From NCBI GenBank assembly GCA_009602725.1, contig WELB01000010.1:409151-473150 (forward strand): a stretch of 64,000 nt of DNA, read 5' to 3'. Origin of the DNA: Spirogloea muscicola. Taxonomy: Eukaryota > Streptophyta > Zygnematophyceae > Spirogloeales > Spirogloeaceae. A model generated the notes under the pieces. The model saw only the letters and a list, made by a program, of their open reading frames with translations. It did no database searches and had not been told where the DNA came from. The translations under genes and the position numbers were made by a program. Below, piece by piece: positions 51,339 to 63,162 of this stretch (positions are counted from its first letter, which is position 1; each line of letters opens with the position of its first letter).

Positions 51339-51505
51339 AGGATGACTCTTCATTGGGCGTCACTCGAGTTTCCGGGCACTAAGACCCTCAAGTGGGCGAA
51401 CCTTGGTTGTTGGGGACTAAGACCCTCAATTGAGCAAACATTGGTTACCATGACTGAGACCCTTAATTGGGCGAACTCGACTTACCATGCACCAGACCCT
51501 TTGGG
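51339..51505 (+). repeat. Minisatellite, about four units of 37-40 bases
   Basis: The units share ACTAAGACCCTCAA, TTGGGCGAAC and TTGGTT blocks (unit starts near 51,378, 51,415 and 51,454, with partial units on each side). Divergence between units is moderate. Confidence 0.75.
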
Positions 51506-52390
51506 GATCGTTATCTAGTTCTGGATCTGGTTCATTGCATTGCTTGGTTGATTGCTTGGTGTCTCCACCGACTTACCACTAATCTGAAATCATCCATCAC
51601 AAGGTCGAGTTATCTTATCATGCCGTTTCTAGGCTGTCTATCTGTACATGTTCCTGATTCCAAACAAAGGACTACCTCATTTTCTCGCTTTTCACTTCCA
51701 TTTACAATGTGTTGCGTTGCCGGCCTCTGACGTCTCACCTGTATTCCATACATATCTGCCATATCGACCTGCCGATCACTACTGTGTGGCACGACAACGC
51801 CCCCCCAAAGCCGCCGCCTCCGCCGCGGCTGCGCTCGCGCACCATGGCTTCCGCGAGCCTCACGGCCATGACCCCGCCCGCCTGTGCTCGCATTGCACCA
51901 GCGCCTGCTCCCTATTGACACCAATATATATGGCACGCAAGAACACTTCACTGCGCTCATGCAGATAGATGTGATACACAGCACATTGCGAGGTCCTTGC
52001 TGAGCACCATATAAGGACCCAAGAGCTGAGTATGACTGTCTGTCCACTTGCACAGGAGCTAGAGGACTGGTGGAGGACGGTTCTCGTTGTTGGAGCGCAT
52101 TCTGCTGGAAATTGGTGATAGTGCCCAAGGTCGCTGATAACTGCCCACGCGACAATGGAGTAGGGCAGAGTGCCGGCATGTCCTGAGGTCCGTCCTTCAC
52201 AGGTTGCCGGCTAGCTTTGTCGTGGTGGCCGCTCAACAGACGGATGGGTCACCCGTACCGAAGGGGGCGGCACGCTCACAGGCTGCAGGTCGTTAGTAGG
52301 GCGCGTGCTGGCACCACCTTCCGGAGCCGAGGAGCTTGCGTGCCCCTCGCAGGCAATAGGCAGGCATGGGGGGGTGCAAAGAAGGACTCT
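51506..52390. other. No recognised gene
   Basis: A 208-residue frame runs on the minus strand from 52,236 to 51,610 and crosses a short GC-rich block (51,800-51,870). Composition is mixed and no family or splice structure is evident. Confidence 0.4.
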
Positions 52391-52399
52391 CTGAGGAGG

Positions 52400-52915
52400 C
52401 GATGGCTGTGAAAGGGAAGAAGAGAAGGAAGCACAATTGCCACGGGCGAAGGCCTCAAAGGGCCAGCCTAAATACGACAATGTCCAGAGAGGAGAGGGCA
52501 GGCCACGAAACATTGGAGAAAGGTCGGGGGTTGGAGCAGGCACGGGGTGCCTTGTCTGGGGCATGGCTACTGTCCGATGCCAGGCACACGTCTCAGTCTC
52601 CGCGAGTGAACGGAGAGTTGCGTTAGATCGAGAAAAGAAAGGACGCTTCCAGGAGAAGGCGGTGGCTGTGAAAGGCCAGCCCAGTAAAAGAGTAAACGAA
52701 GTCTGAAGGGTCCAGAGAAAAGCGCTAGAGCACAAGGGATCAAACAGCTACGAAGCACTTAGTGACCCCTCTGAGCAGCCGCAGGTCGGAGAAACTAATC
52801 TCCGGGTAGCGGGGAAGACTCATCCAGAAGAGCGCGATGGCAATAATTGGCCAGCCCAGAAAAAGAACGAAAGAAAGATATAAGGGGCCAGAAAAGCGCT
52901 AGGCACACGGCGACT
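52400..52915 (-). mobile_element. Antisense array of LINE 3' ends
   Basis: Three partial antisense ends lie in a row: about 52,404-52,490 (diverged), 52,660-52,805 (GGCTGTGAAAGGCCAGCCCA, AGCAGCCGCAGGTCGGAG) and 52,838-52,980 (AATTGGCCAGCCCAGAAAAA, with a GGTATCCCCTACTGAGCAGC block). The regular spacing of about 180 bases suggests repeated insertion into one another or local duplication. Confidence 0.65.
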
Positions 52916-52990
52916 CTAAGTGGCCACTGGGTGCCTGGTATCCCCTACTGAGCAGCTACAAAGAAACCAGTCTCTGGGTAGCGGGAAAAC

Positions 52991-53215
52991 GTGTGTAATA
53001 AGAGATGGGGAAGCCATGTGTGGCCAAGTACGAAGGCAAGCACATTGACAAGTGTACGTCACCTGCTGCTAAGCTGACCCGCTCAGTAACCACGAGTCAG
53101 CACATAGAGGTCGCTAACTGATGCTCGAATACCGGACGGCAATCGACAAGCTCTTGAACTACCAGCCAAGGCTCGACCAGCTTTCTGATGCAACGCATGA
53201 GCCTGAGCTCGCTGT
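52991..53215 (-). mobile_element. Antisense LINE tail (subfamily A)
   Basis: The reverse complement of the 6,600-6,821 region: GGGGAAGCCATGTGTGGCCA, CTGCTAAGCTGACCCGCTCA, CCACGAGTCAGCACATAGAG and CTTTCTGATGCAACGCATGA. It holds the last codons and the whole 3' UTR. Confidence 0.88.
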
Positions 53216-53770
53216 AGCGGGTAGCGGGGTGCCCGGTCCATAGCGCGAGGCAATCAAAGCGCGGACAGCACGCAGATGCGACGCGTGTGCCATTTGACCG
53301 CTCAGCGAGACTGACAGGCGAATGGATGCGATACACCTGGGATCCGTCGCGCCGCGGGCCGAGTCTCCGTATCTTCCGCCCGTCACCCCTACTCCCCGAA
53401 ACACCGAAACCCCCACCCGGACGCCGCCCCGCGCCGCCTGCAAGCCGCCGCCGCCGCCTGCAGCGCGCGCGCTCGGTGGCCTGGCCGCGTCGCAGCCAGC
53501 CCGGCGTTCGGAGGGCGCGCCGCTTCTCCCTCCGTATGCACCTGGCTGGCTTTCACAACCGCTCGTTTACTATCGGCAGCCGCATTCTTCGTCTTGCCGG
53601 CCCTGCCCCATCACCCCGCCGCCTTCGACGCCATTGCCATCAAAACTGCATCTCGCCGCCCCTGCCGCCGCGTCGCCTTCCACTCGCGAGGGCGCCCGCT
53701 GCTCTCCTAGGCTGCCCCGCTGTCGAGCCACCCTGGTTGCCGCAGCCGGCGTCGCGGGAGGCAACGGGCC

Positions 53771-56700
53771 ATGAAGTCTCGGTGCCTCCTGTTGGCTACA
53801 TTGCTGGCCGTGATGGCCGCCCAGGGGCTCGCGGATCCTGGTCTGTAAGAGCATCCTATGTTGTAGTAGGAGTGCATCCTATCCCTCGCGGTCGCAAGTC
53901 AAGCTGATGTCAACTGGCTGGGGCAATCCATGGAACAACACTGTCATTGCCATACTGCTCGCGCTGCCATTGAATCGAAGAGCGGCAGGACGGCATAGGA
54001 CGGCACGGCACTGCTGTTTACGTAGCTCCTCTTTTCTTCGTCACATTGGCACGGTGCTGATTCGCTTGCTGCCTTGACCACCCGCCTACAGCAGGGAGCA
54101 CGCTCATCAATTGCGGAGGGCCAGACTTCACAGACGTAGCACCCTATGCTCGCAACTGGACTGCTGACAGTAATTATTCTGGCATCTCAGAGAAGACTGT
54201 TGTCTCGAACATCACCAACCTGGTCTTTGCAGGCTTGGAGCTGTACCAAACGGCCAAATATACTGACGCCTCCGTCCCTCTTTCGGTGCTTCCACATTCT
54301 ATCCCCCCACACCTAATGCCTGAAGCTTCATGCTTGATCATTGCGGCCTCGCCATTGGCCCCGCGTGTGAATCTGATGTCAAGGTCCCTACTTGGCACCA
54401 CAATGCTAGCGCTCCATGATGTTTCTCAGTTGTTTTGATTCTTATAACTGGACATTTCATGTTCTTCACTATCACACGCTTTGGTGCTGGGAGTGACCAT
54501 GTTGGTTGTGTGCCAAGTGCAGGGCCAGACCTAGCCGTAGGATATGTTCCCAGACTGTAAATACAGTATATTCACGTACTTAGTCATTTCCAAGTCGAAG
54601 CTACCACAGAGCGACTCATCTCAGGCACCTCTTACATGTGCTTGCCTGCAGTATGCTATCTTCACCGATTTCGATCTGCAAACTTCCACCTTTTTGAGGA
54701 GCATTACTGAGGACCGCTACTTCATTCGCTTGCACTTTGCTGCTATCCAGCCCCAATCTGGAGCTTTCCCTGATCCCTCCAAGGCCCTTTTAACGTCACT
54801 GCCACCTATCCCAGCCATGAGAGTGGTTCCTACATCACAATGCCCTTGCTCAGCTATTATAATGTCACTCAGCAAGCATCTGCGCAGGTAAGCTCGTGAG
54901 AGATTGCCCTGCGCTGGACCAAGTGCCTCTATCACTTTGCTTGCTGCTCCTGGCTCCTGTCCTGAAGATACTACTTGCCGGTGTTACAGTCCAACGGAGA
55001 CGCGCTGGCAGTGGCCATCATGGAGGAATTTTCCCTTCCCCTGGGTGTCCATATTGTTCGCAATGGATTATTAGTCACTTCAAGCCAGATGCTCAATATC
55101 ACTTTCACTCCCATCGCTGACTCCTTCGCCTTTGTGAATGGCATCGAGCTGGTGCCTTCTGATAAAGACCTCTATAATCAGCAACCCCGTCTTGCATCCA
55201 ACCACAGACGTACAAAAGAGATCAGTGGCAAGGTTTGTGCTGATCATTCACGCACTGAGTTTACGAGGTTGGAATGTGCTGCACGACATTCAGTAGCATG
55301 GTGGCCTGCAATCTCCGCAAGTTTGTGCATGTCCTGTACCCTTAATGTCAGCCGTCTGTGTTAGCCTGGGTGGTCGAAGAAGGTGACGCTGATGAGGAGG
55401 ACTTCTGCGTTCCTCCCTTTCCTTCACTGTGTCCAGCCATTGAAGCGTGAATACAGGCTAAATTGCGGTGGACTTAGTGTATCTTCTACTTCCGACAAGT
55501 TGTACCGAACATGGACAAAGAATGATGCGGACTTCCTCGACCCTCTTCCGGATATAGTCTTCCTTGAAGGTGGTATTGGTGGAGCTATTCCACTTCCACA
55601 ACTTGGGCGTCAAATTGGTGCGGCGAATATGACGGCAAATCGCTCTACCACGACATCACGAGACCACAACACCACGCTACCACAACACTTGATAGTGACC
55701 ACTCCAATACGCAACACGGACGCTCCTCCGTATTACACGCCGTTGTAAGCTTCCTATGATGGGCATTTTATGAATCATCATGCCATGCTCAGATGGATAA
55801 CTAAGAATGTGAGCAAGTTATGCTGACATTACAACTCACAATAATTGCAAAATTTCACGCTGGTATGGCTAGCCATCTGAAGGTCCCCATACTACATCCC
55901 TTGACATCTGCAGAGCTGTCGCCCAGAGTGACCGCAGCTTTCCAGCACTTGATGCGTCCCAGCTCACCTACAGATTCCCTCTTGACGATGGCTGGCATTA
56001 TCTTGTCCGAATTATCTTCAGCGAGAATGTGTATTCATTGCCAAATCAGCGCGTGATGAATGTCTTCCTTGATAAGGTCTTTGTTGGAGAAGTAAGTGCC
56101 TGCAGTCAATGTGAAGTTGATCAGAAATAGTTGTTCCTTCTATGCTCTTGCTTGCCATCATCGGAGTAGCTGGTGAAGATGGATGGAGGACGATAGAAAT
56201 AGAACATGGCATTGCTACTGCATACAGTTGCTCTTGTTTTGTACTTCAGATTGGCTTTGCAGCCAATTCTGACACCTCATCAACCAGTCCTCCCGCAGTT
56301 TGACATTGCCAAATTGGCGGGGAAGAACAGCGTCTATGTGAGAGATTTTGTTGTTAGCCTTCCTGTGGGACAGAGTTCCATGCGACTTGATATTCGCATT
56401 TCTAATAAGTCCATGGTGCGCAAAAGCCAGGTTGCGTCTGCTTCGTGAATTTGACATGCAAGAAGTGAAGCTTGTTCTGATGACACTCGAACCTAGCTTA
56501 TGAATCATACCTACTGCTTGTGTACACCACTGCTTTCTGCAATTTGCTGCAGGTGAATGATGTGGCGGTATCGGGCATCGAAATTATGAGGCTTGATACA
56601 GGGAGACCGGATAAGGACTATATCAGCACACCCCCTCCTCTTGGCACACCAGCTCCATCTCCAAGTGGCCCCCCCCCCACTAGGCGGACCAGCTCCATCT

Positions 56701-59700
56701 ATTGCAACGGCCCCTCCTCCTGGCACGCCCGCTCCTTTAGCCAGTGCCCCAGCTCCTGGCTCACCCGCTCTTCATCCTGCGGCCCCTCCTCATACCTCAT
56801 TTGCCCCTTCGATACCAAGCGCCAATCCTCCTGCTGAGACACCAGCTTCTCCTACTCGAACCTCTCCTCCTCCTGCGGGCACACCGGCTCCTCCTAAAGG
56901 GCCGCAGGGGAAGAGCTCTAGCTCAGCAGCCGTGATTGGGGGGGCGATTGGAGGAGTGGCAGTGGCGCTTATTCTCGCCACACTTTCATATTACTGCTGC
57001 ATCAGAAAGCGCAAGCAGGATAAGCATTCACTTTCTGAACTCTCAAAGCCATCAACCTCCAGAAGGACCCCCCCCTCCTTTCCTGGCAAAGGGCACAAGA
57101 CGCTGCCTGGTGAGCTCTGGTCAGCGCAAACCAAATGTGATTTGCGTGCAGGATTGATTCAGAGCAAGCATTCACATGTCAAGTATGTGCCTGTGGTGTG
57201 AAGTCCGACATTTTTATAAAATGTGACAGAAGTGCATCAAGGCCAACTATACAAGATGCAGCCATTGTAGGTACAGGCTTATGGCAAGGCCTGATGGGGT
57301 TGCATAAGCATGCTAGTGACCTGTGGTTGGAATTGCATCCTTCCTGCAAGCTTGTCTGGCCACTTTTACAGAGATGGACGTAGAAACTTTGTTATGCAAA
57401 CAGGACAGCTTCATGTGCTAACTGGAACTTGCGCGGGTATAGAGACAGGCAAGCAAATTGGGAGAGAGTTCTTGCTCCAGGAGCTAGTTCTGGCTACCAA
57501 TGACTTCGCCGACGATTTGTTGCTCGGTGTTGGCGGGTTTGGCAAGGTTTTCAAGGTAAGGGTGTGCTCATGACGTTGCAGATCTTTGTCAAGGCAACGT
57601 CCAACCTGTTGCTATAAAGACTGGCTCCTTAGCAGCTTATGCACTAGCCGCTTACGATCCGTAGCACTAGCAGCACTAGCAGCTTATGTTCCACCCCACC
57701 CCAATTGACCATCGCTCACTTTGAAGGGCCACCATGCTGCAGGGTGTTCTAGAAGATGGCACAAAGGTTGCCGTGAAAAGGTGCAGCCCTGATTCTCGCC
57801 AGGGCATTGTGGAGTTCCATACAGAAATCAAGCTGCTCTCCCAGCTAAGGCACCGTCACCTTGTGTCTCTGATTGGCTATTGCGAGGAGGGTTTGGAGAA
57901 GTTACTTGTGTACGACTTCATGTCGAATGGCGTCCTACGGTCTCACCTTTATGGTAAGTATTTGTTGGTTGACTGTTACCCTGCTTGTTGCAGTCTTCAA
58001 CTACAGGGCAAGACTTGAGCGTCCTTCGTCCCAAGCAGCAGACTTCTTGACAGAAGAAAACACTGCATCTAGCTAGATTCACCCATCCATGTATCTTGGG
58101 ACTGGCAGGCACGGATGCGGTCTTACACAACGTCCTTTCCTGGAAGCAGCGCCTTGAGATCTGCATTGGGGCTGCCCGTGGTCTTCACTACCTTCACACT
58201 GGTGCTGCTCAGAGCATCATCCATCGTGACATCAAGGTGTTGCTTCTCAATTTCAATGTTTTGCCGTCTGGGCTCTCATGTACCCAGTGCTTTGGAGCAT
58301 AGCTGTGGATCTACGTGATTCACCAGTATGTAGACAGTGGCGCTTTCTCTTACCTAGTCATCCACGACTTGAGGAAGCAGGCTGCACAGCTTTGCAAGTT
58401 CAGAACAAGGTTGAGTAACCCCTTTGTCTTTTGGGGGGCTGGCAAAGCAGAGCACAAATATCCTACTGGATGACAACTTTGTGGCAAAGGTCGCTGATTT
58501 TGGTCTCTCGCGTATTGGACCCGGCTTGGGCAATCCCAATGTAATGTCCTATATATCCAACTCTCGAAGAGGTGGGTTGCAGTTGTGGTGCCCATTCGTC
58601 ACACCATGGGGCTTGATCATGATGAGGCATGCTGGTAATCAATGTTAACTTACTAAGAGTCTGCATATAGTTGATACATCAATTCGCCTTCTTTGCTTCA
58701 CCCGTCAATGCCCAGGTGAGCACAGTCGTGGCAGGCAGTGTGGGATACCTCGATCCCGAATACTTGTGCAGGTATTCATTATGGAGCTCAGTAAGCCTGA
58801 AAAGCTGCATATGTATATACAATCTTGTACAGTACAGGTTCCCGTGTAGGGACAGCATTCATAGGAATGATCATAGCTTTGTAGGAAATATATGCACCTC
58901 AGCTGGCGACGTGACCAGGCAATGGTTGCTCACAATGATAAGCAATCCCTGCTTGGTTTGTTTTTCTGGTCTCATTGCAGTCTTCTGTTAAATGAGAAGT
59001 CAGACGTGTACAGCTTTGGAGTTGTGCTGCTGGAAGTCATCTGTGCAAGGGCACCAATCAACACCGAGATTTCAGATCAGCTTACACTTGTCAAATCAGT
59101 AAAGCCATGAACTCAAACTGACATTTTCACGACTACCAGTAGCAAAGTGAAGGCAGGGGCAGAATTTTGGTTTTGCTCTGGTGTGGCGAAGCATCTGTCA
59201 GTGGACTTCAAGGCTGTCCCTCAGAACACTCCTCAATTTTGCAGGTCCAGAACCTCATGAAGCACAAAATGCTGGACCAGATGCCAGATACCAAGATGGC
59301 TGGCACTTATCAGTGGGCGTCCATGAAGAAAGTGGTGGAGCTGGCGCTCAAGTGCGTCTCCTATGACAGCTCAAATCGTCCACCCATGAGTGACGTCCTT
59401 TGGAACTTGGAGAGTGCGCTCTTGCTGCAGGTAACAGGACAGGAACTATTGGCCATTAGCGTGCTTTCTTTGTGCTCGCCCTTTGTCAACTGGAGTGCTT
59501 GCCTTTTGTCAATGTGAAAGAAGTGCCAACACGTGGCAGGCTGGGTGAGTCAGACATTCAGTAAGATAAGGAGTGTAAGTTAGTCACTAGAGATGTCCCT
59601 CTCAGTCCCTTGCCTTCAGGTGCTGATGATGTAACAACCAAGGACTGCACAGCAGCTCTGATGCAACAAAAATAGCTATCCTGATTGTGATAGATGCTGG

Positions 59701-59978
59701 ACAGAAGGCAACTAGGTTGCCGCTTTTCTCTAATTTTCTTTAAAGTGTTGCTCAGTAAGGAAGTGTGGGTGGATTTGCAGGAGGCAGACAGCGCTGGCAA
59801 TGAGTCGGAGCCTACGATCATCGTTAGGCAGGATGGCATGTGGCCGAAGTTCCAGGACGATCGCAGCACATACATTCAAGTAAGCTATGGCTCCGTCCCT
59901 GGCCGCCGTGACCCAGTCTCTGTAGACAACAGCAGGGTGTCTCTGGAGGACGTCAGCGTGATCCTCCATGGCAGATAG
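53771..59978 (+). CDS. Malectin-domain receptor-like kinase (CrRLK1L type)
   Basis: A plasma-membrane receptor kinase of the FERONIA/THESEUS kind that senses the cell wall or RALF-type peptides. Exon 1 (ATG 53,771) is a signal peptide ([19 protein letters not shown]). Malectin-like region: [20 protein letters not shown] (54,095), [20 protein letters not shown] (54,660), [38 protein letters not shown] (55,125), [20 protein letters not shown] (55,460), [20 protein letters not shown] (55,970) and [20 protein letters not shown] (56,325). A Pro/Ala/Ser/Thr-rich spacer (56,630-56,915) precedes a membrane helix ([20 protein letters not shown]) and RKRK stop-transfer. Kinase: [17 protein letters not shown] (ATP Lys), IIHRDIK and [62 protein letters not shown], all in order over exons 57,410-59,430. 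It ends at 59,978. Near 54,780 the malectin frame changes without an obvious intron, so the ectodomain model is provisional; the kinase looks functional. Confidence 0.9.
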
Positions 59979-60865
59979 CTGGTGGCAGTCCAGCTCATCA
60001 GAATGCCCAAGCACCCGTCCCGCTACCCTGTCCTACTTCTGTATGGCCCTTGCCGATCACTTATTTCCAACCGCGACATAAGCGCGGATGCTCGCTGTCC
60101 TACGTCTGCCAGATTGTGAATTGGCCTCAAGCCGGAAGAGGGCAGGGTCATCCTGTGTCACTATAGCTGCTCGCCTGCCTCAATCCTCTCTTCTTGCTGG
60201 GGCAGTATGTAACAAGGAGACTCAGGCCCTCACTGGAGTATAGCTTGCTCGATTTGCCGAGGCTGTGACAAGCCGCCAGCTGCTTTTGAGTTGCGCTCCC
60301 CTGCCACAGCCTGGCACTCCTCTTGTATTAGTGCGCGAAGTCACAGTTAGGGTTGTTATACGTCAGACACAACATCTCTGGTCCATGGCTTTATCTGAAA
60401 GTATCGATTCTACCCTTGATGCATTACAGTATTACTGCTTCATTATCGCTTCGCACCCTTGCTTGTTGGTGAGGGTGCTGGAAAGCGCAGCTTTTGACGG
60501 TCTCATGGCACCGGAGCTTAGGCACCGGAGCTGCGGACAAGCCGGCCTGATAAGAAATGCACTCGTCGACGCACCCAACGATGACGGAGCAGCTCCAGCA
60601 GCCCGCTTGTCCATACTGGTGGGCTGGCCATCTTGCTGCCACCCCTGAAACGCTTGTCCTTCAGAGTGGCACTCGTCCCTACCAGAAGGTGGTCGCCAAG
60701 CGAATCTGGCAAGCTTCCACTGATCGCGGCAATGGCAGCAACCTTCGTGCTGCAGCGCAAGCACGTCGGCCCGTCGCCTCTAGGGCTGCCCCGCAATCCA
60801 ATAGTGGCACAAGGGCGAAGGGCTGTGCGAAACTGCCTCCAAGCCTAACCTTGGACCTTCGGAAA
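59979..60865. other. Intergenic, no gene seen
   Basis: The 3' flank of the receptor kinase gene and unassigned sequence. Frames on both strands show no family resemblance. Confidence 0.5.
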
Positions 60866-61790
60866 GAAGAAAGTGCTCGCCCATTGAGAATAGGGGCTGC
60901 AAAAACCAGCCCGAAATATAATGAATAGAGTACGAGAAGGGGGCCAGGGGAAGCGCTAAGAAACAGAAACAAAGCAGCTACGAATCACTCAGTAACCTCT
61001 GCTAAGCAGCCGCAGGTCGGAGATGCTAGGCTCGTTGAAGTGGGTCCCCTGGCCAGAGCCAGAAGAAAGGGCTCGCCCATTGAGGATAGGGGCTGGACAA
61101 GCCAGCCCAAAAAAGAATGAACAAAGAACGAGAAGGGGGCCAGAGGAAGCCAGAGGAAGCGCTAAGAAACCAAAGCACACAAAGAAAGCCAGAGGCAGCA
61201 GCGAGGGCTCGGCCGGCACGAAGGTGCAACGCGCGGGCCATAGACCTCTGCAGCGAGACGGCCAGGCGCATTCGATACACTTGCGCCAGCGACCCGGCTG
61301 CAGGAAAGTCGACCGGCTCCCCATGGAAGCGACGGGCGATGGTGTGGCGGGCGAGCTGGGTGAGCAGCTCGAGCCACCGAGCGCCCAGCGCCCCATGGGT
61401 ATCAATGGCCAAAGGGAAGAACTCGTCTTCCCGCGGATGGTCTGCGCACTTCAGCTCCTTAGCCCGAGCAGCGCAGGCGACCGCATACCCAGCCTTTGTG
61501 GCACATTGAGCTGGGTGTGAGCGGTCGTAGGCATCAGTGTTCACCACGTCCAGGAGAAGACGTGGCCCGCCGGCCTGTCGGGTGGCCACCAGGTCAACAC
61601 GCCGGGCGTGGAGACCGTTGGCCCTTTGCTGGATCGGCATGATGCCGGAGTGCTCCGCTGCCACGGAGAAGCCAGCCTCCAAAAGGATGCCATGCATCAC
61701 ATCGCGGAGGCGGTGGGCCGCTGTCCGCTCGGAAAGCCTTGGCGTATACACGCGAGCGAATCTCATTGTGTTTCATTGCATCTACTGCAT
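60866..61790 (-). mobile_element. 5'-truncated LINE with restriction-like endonuclease domain (subfamily B)
   Basis: Reads right to left. The ORF starts inside the element at about 61,790-61,766 and encodes a PD-(D/E)XK-type domain: ARRVDLVATRQ followed by PRLLLDVVNTDAYD matches the R-x-D and D-x-V elements of R2/NeSL/RandI-type LINE nucleases. The zinc knuckle and reverse transcriptase are missing because of 5' truncation. The ORF continues to VYRMRLAVSLQRSMARALHL, which parallels the end of the subfamily A protein (SACLQRAQAHALHQKAGRAL), so the two are related. Two 3' ends follow in tandem, each with the hairpin and CAATGGGCGAGC-type end, at about 61,190-61,064 and 61,050-60,866. The two tails share the AGCAGCCGCAGGTCGGAG block with other copies. 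Confidence 0.82.
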
Positions 61791-62039
61791 TGCGAGTTTG
61801 TTTCATTGGCATCTTGCCACTGTCACTCGATATTGCAAGTCTCTGGGCCGCTCCCTTGGTCCGAGTTCGCTGTTACTCTGGGCCACTCCCTTAATCCAAG
61901 TCAGTGTTACTTTTGAAAGTCTCTTTGAGGGTACTTTTTTGGCTCGTTTTGGTTCCTTGTTTGCACGCTTTGCTTGTGACTTGTCCTTCCCGATCTCGTT
62001 TCACTAGGCCGAGCGAACTGCCCGGCCCCGGCCCCTACA

Positions 62040-62165
62040 CATTCTTTATGCTTGGTCAGATAAAGAATGACATTGTTTGTTGGGGTGGGCCATTTGGCCC
62101 ATTTGGGTTCCCCGGCCTCAAGGCTAGTGTAGCCCGAGACTCGCTTCTACCACTACCTACCATTT
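62040..62165 (-). repeat. Dispersed repeat C, copy 2
   Basis: The minus-strand partner of 50,785-50,910, with the same blocks in the same order (GGTAGGTAGTGGTAGAAGCG, CTACACTAGCCTTGAGG, AAATGGGCCAAATGGCCC). Only these two copies were noticed. Confidence 0.65.
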
Positions 62166-62269
62166 CCCCCACCACTGCCTAACCGATTCCTCACAGCCCA
62201 TCGAGGCATATCACGCCTTCGACGTGCTTTCGTGAGCTTTCGCGGCCTAATCAATCAGGGGCTTTGTGT

Positions 62270-62490
62270 AGTGAAGGTGGCAAGAGAGCAAGGACCCACT
62301 TCCACGAGCCTAGCATCTCCGTCCTGCGGCTGCTTAGCAGAGGTTGCTGAGTGATTCGTAGCTGCTTTGTTTCTCTGTGTGCTTGTTTTCCTTCGCGCTT
62401 CCCCTGGCCCCCTTCTCGTTCTCTGTTCATTCTTTTTTTGGGCTGGCTTTTCCAGCCCCTATTCTTCATGGGCGAGCACTTTCTTCTAAT
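62270..62490 (+). mobile_element. Sense LINE 3' UTR copy (subfamily B)
   Basis: GACCCACTTCCACGAGCCTA, CGGCTGCTTAGCAGAGGTTG, CTTCCCCTGGCCCCCTTCTC, the hairpin GGGCTGGCTTTTCCAGCCCC and the end ATGGGCGAGCACTTTCTTC. It is nearly the full 3' UTR of the element at 60,866-61,790, in the opposite orientation and 0.5 kb away. Confidence 0.85.
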
Positions 62491-63160
62491 GCGCTGCACG
62501 CCGAGGCACTGATTGACCATGGCGGCGGAGGAGCCTACGCACCGTTGATGGGCGAAGCGCTGGCGCCGGATCCAGATGATGCTCCAATGCCGAGCCGGAT
62601 TGAAACGTACCTTCTCTGACCGAAGCGGGTTGGAGATACCGCGCTCGCGACCCCACCTTCACACCAAATTGGAAAGTGACGAACCCTCGAATATCCACGT
62701 GAGCAGCCACCTTCGCATCCTTGTCAGCACCGACACCAATGAGCTACCGACGGGTTGTCGCACGACAGCCCTCTTGGGAGAGGTGGCAGGTGAAGCGCTA
62801 CAAGTAGAGGGCAGAGGCCAGACCCAGAAGTCGGATCAGAGACGGCCCGAGAGAGGCACAGCCCTGCTGCTGCCTGCTGCTGCAGCCCGCCACCGCAGCC
62901 CTGCTGCTGGCTGCTGCATAGCTTAAGCCCGTCACTGCGGGCCTCGCCGGCTCTCTGCAAGTGCTGTGGCTGCGCCCCACGTGGGGACAGCTGCTAAGCT
63001 GCTAACCCTCCGCAACGTTACCACCTTCTGGCGGTGCCTCAGGGTAAGAATTCGCTGCGCTGGGCGCGTGTGCGCGGTGTGCGCTGGCATTCCACTCTGT
63101 AGGAGGGTTTTGTCTCAAAAACGTCCTATGTCCAAGCCGAAGGACGCTCTGACCCTGACT
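62491..63160. other. Intergenic or 5' region of the right-edge gene
   Basis: Moderately GC-rich, with a CTG/CAG-rich simple stretch at about 62,860-62,920. It may contain the promoter and first exon of the following gene. No start codon can be chosen. Confidence 0.35.
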
Positions 63161-63162
63161 GT

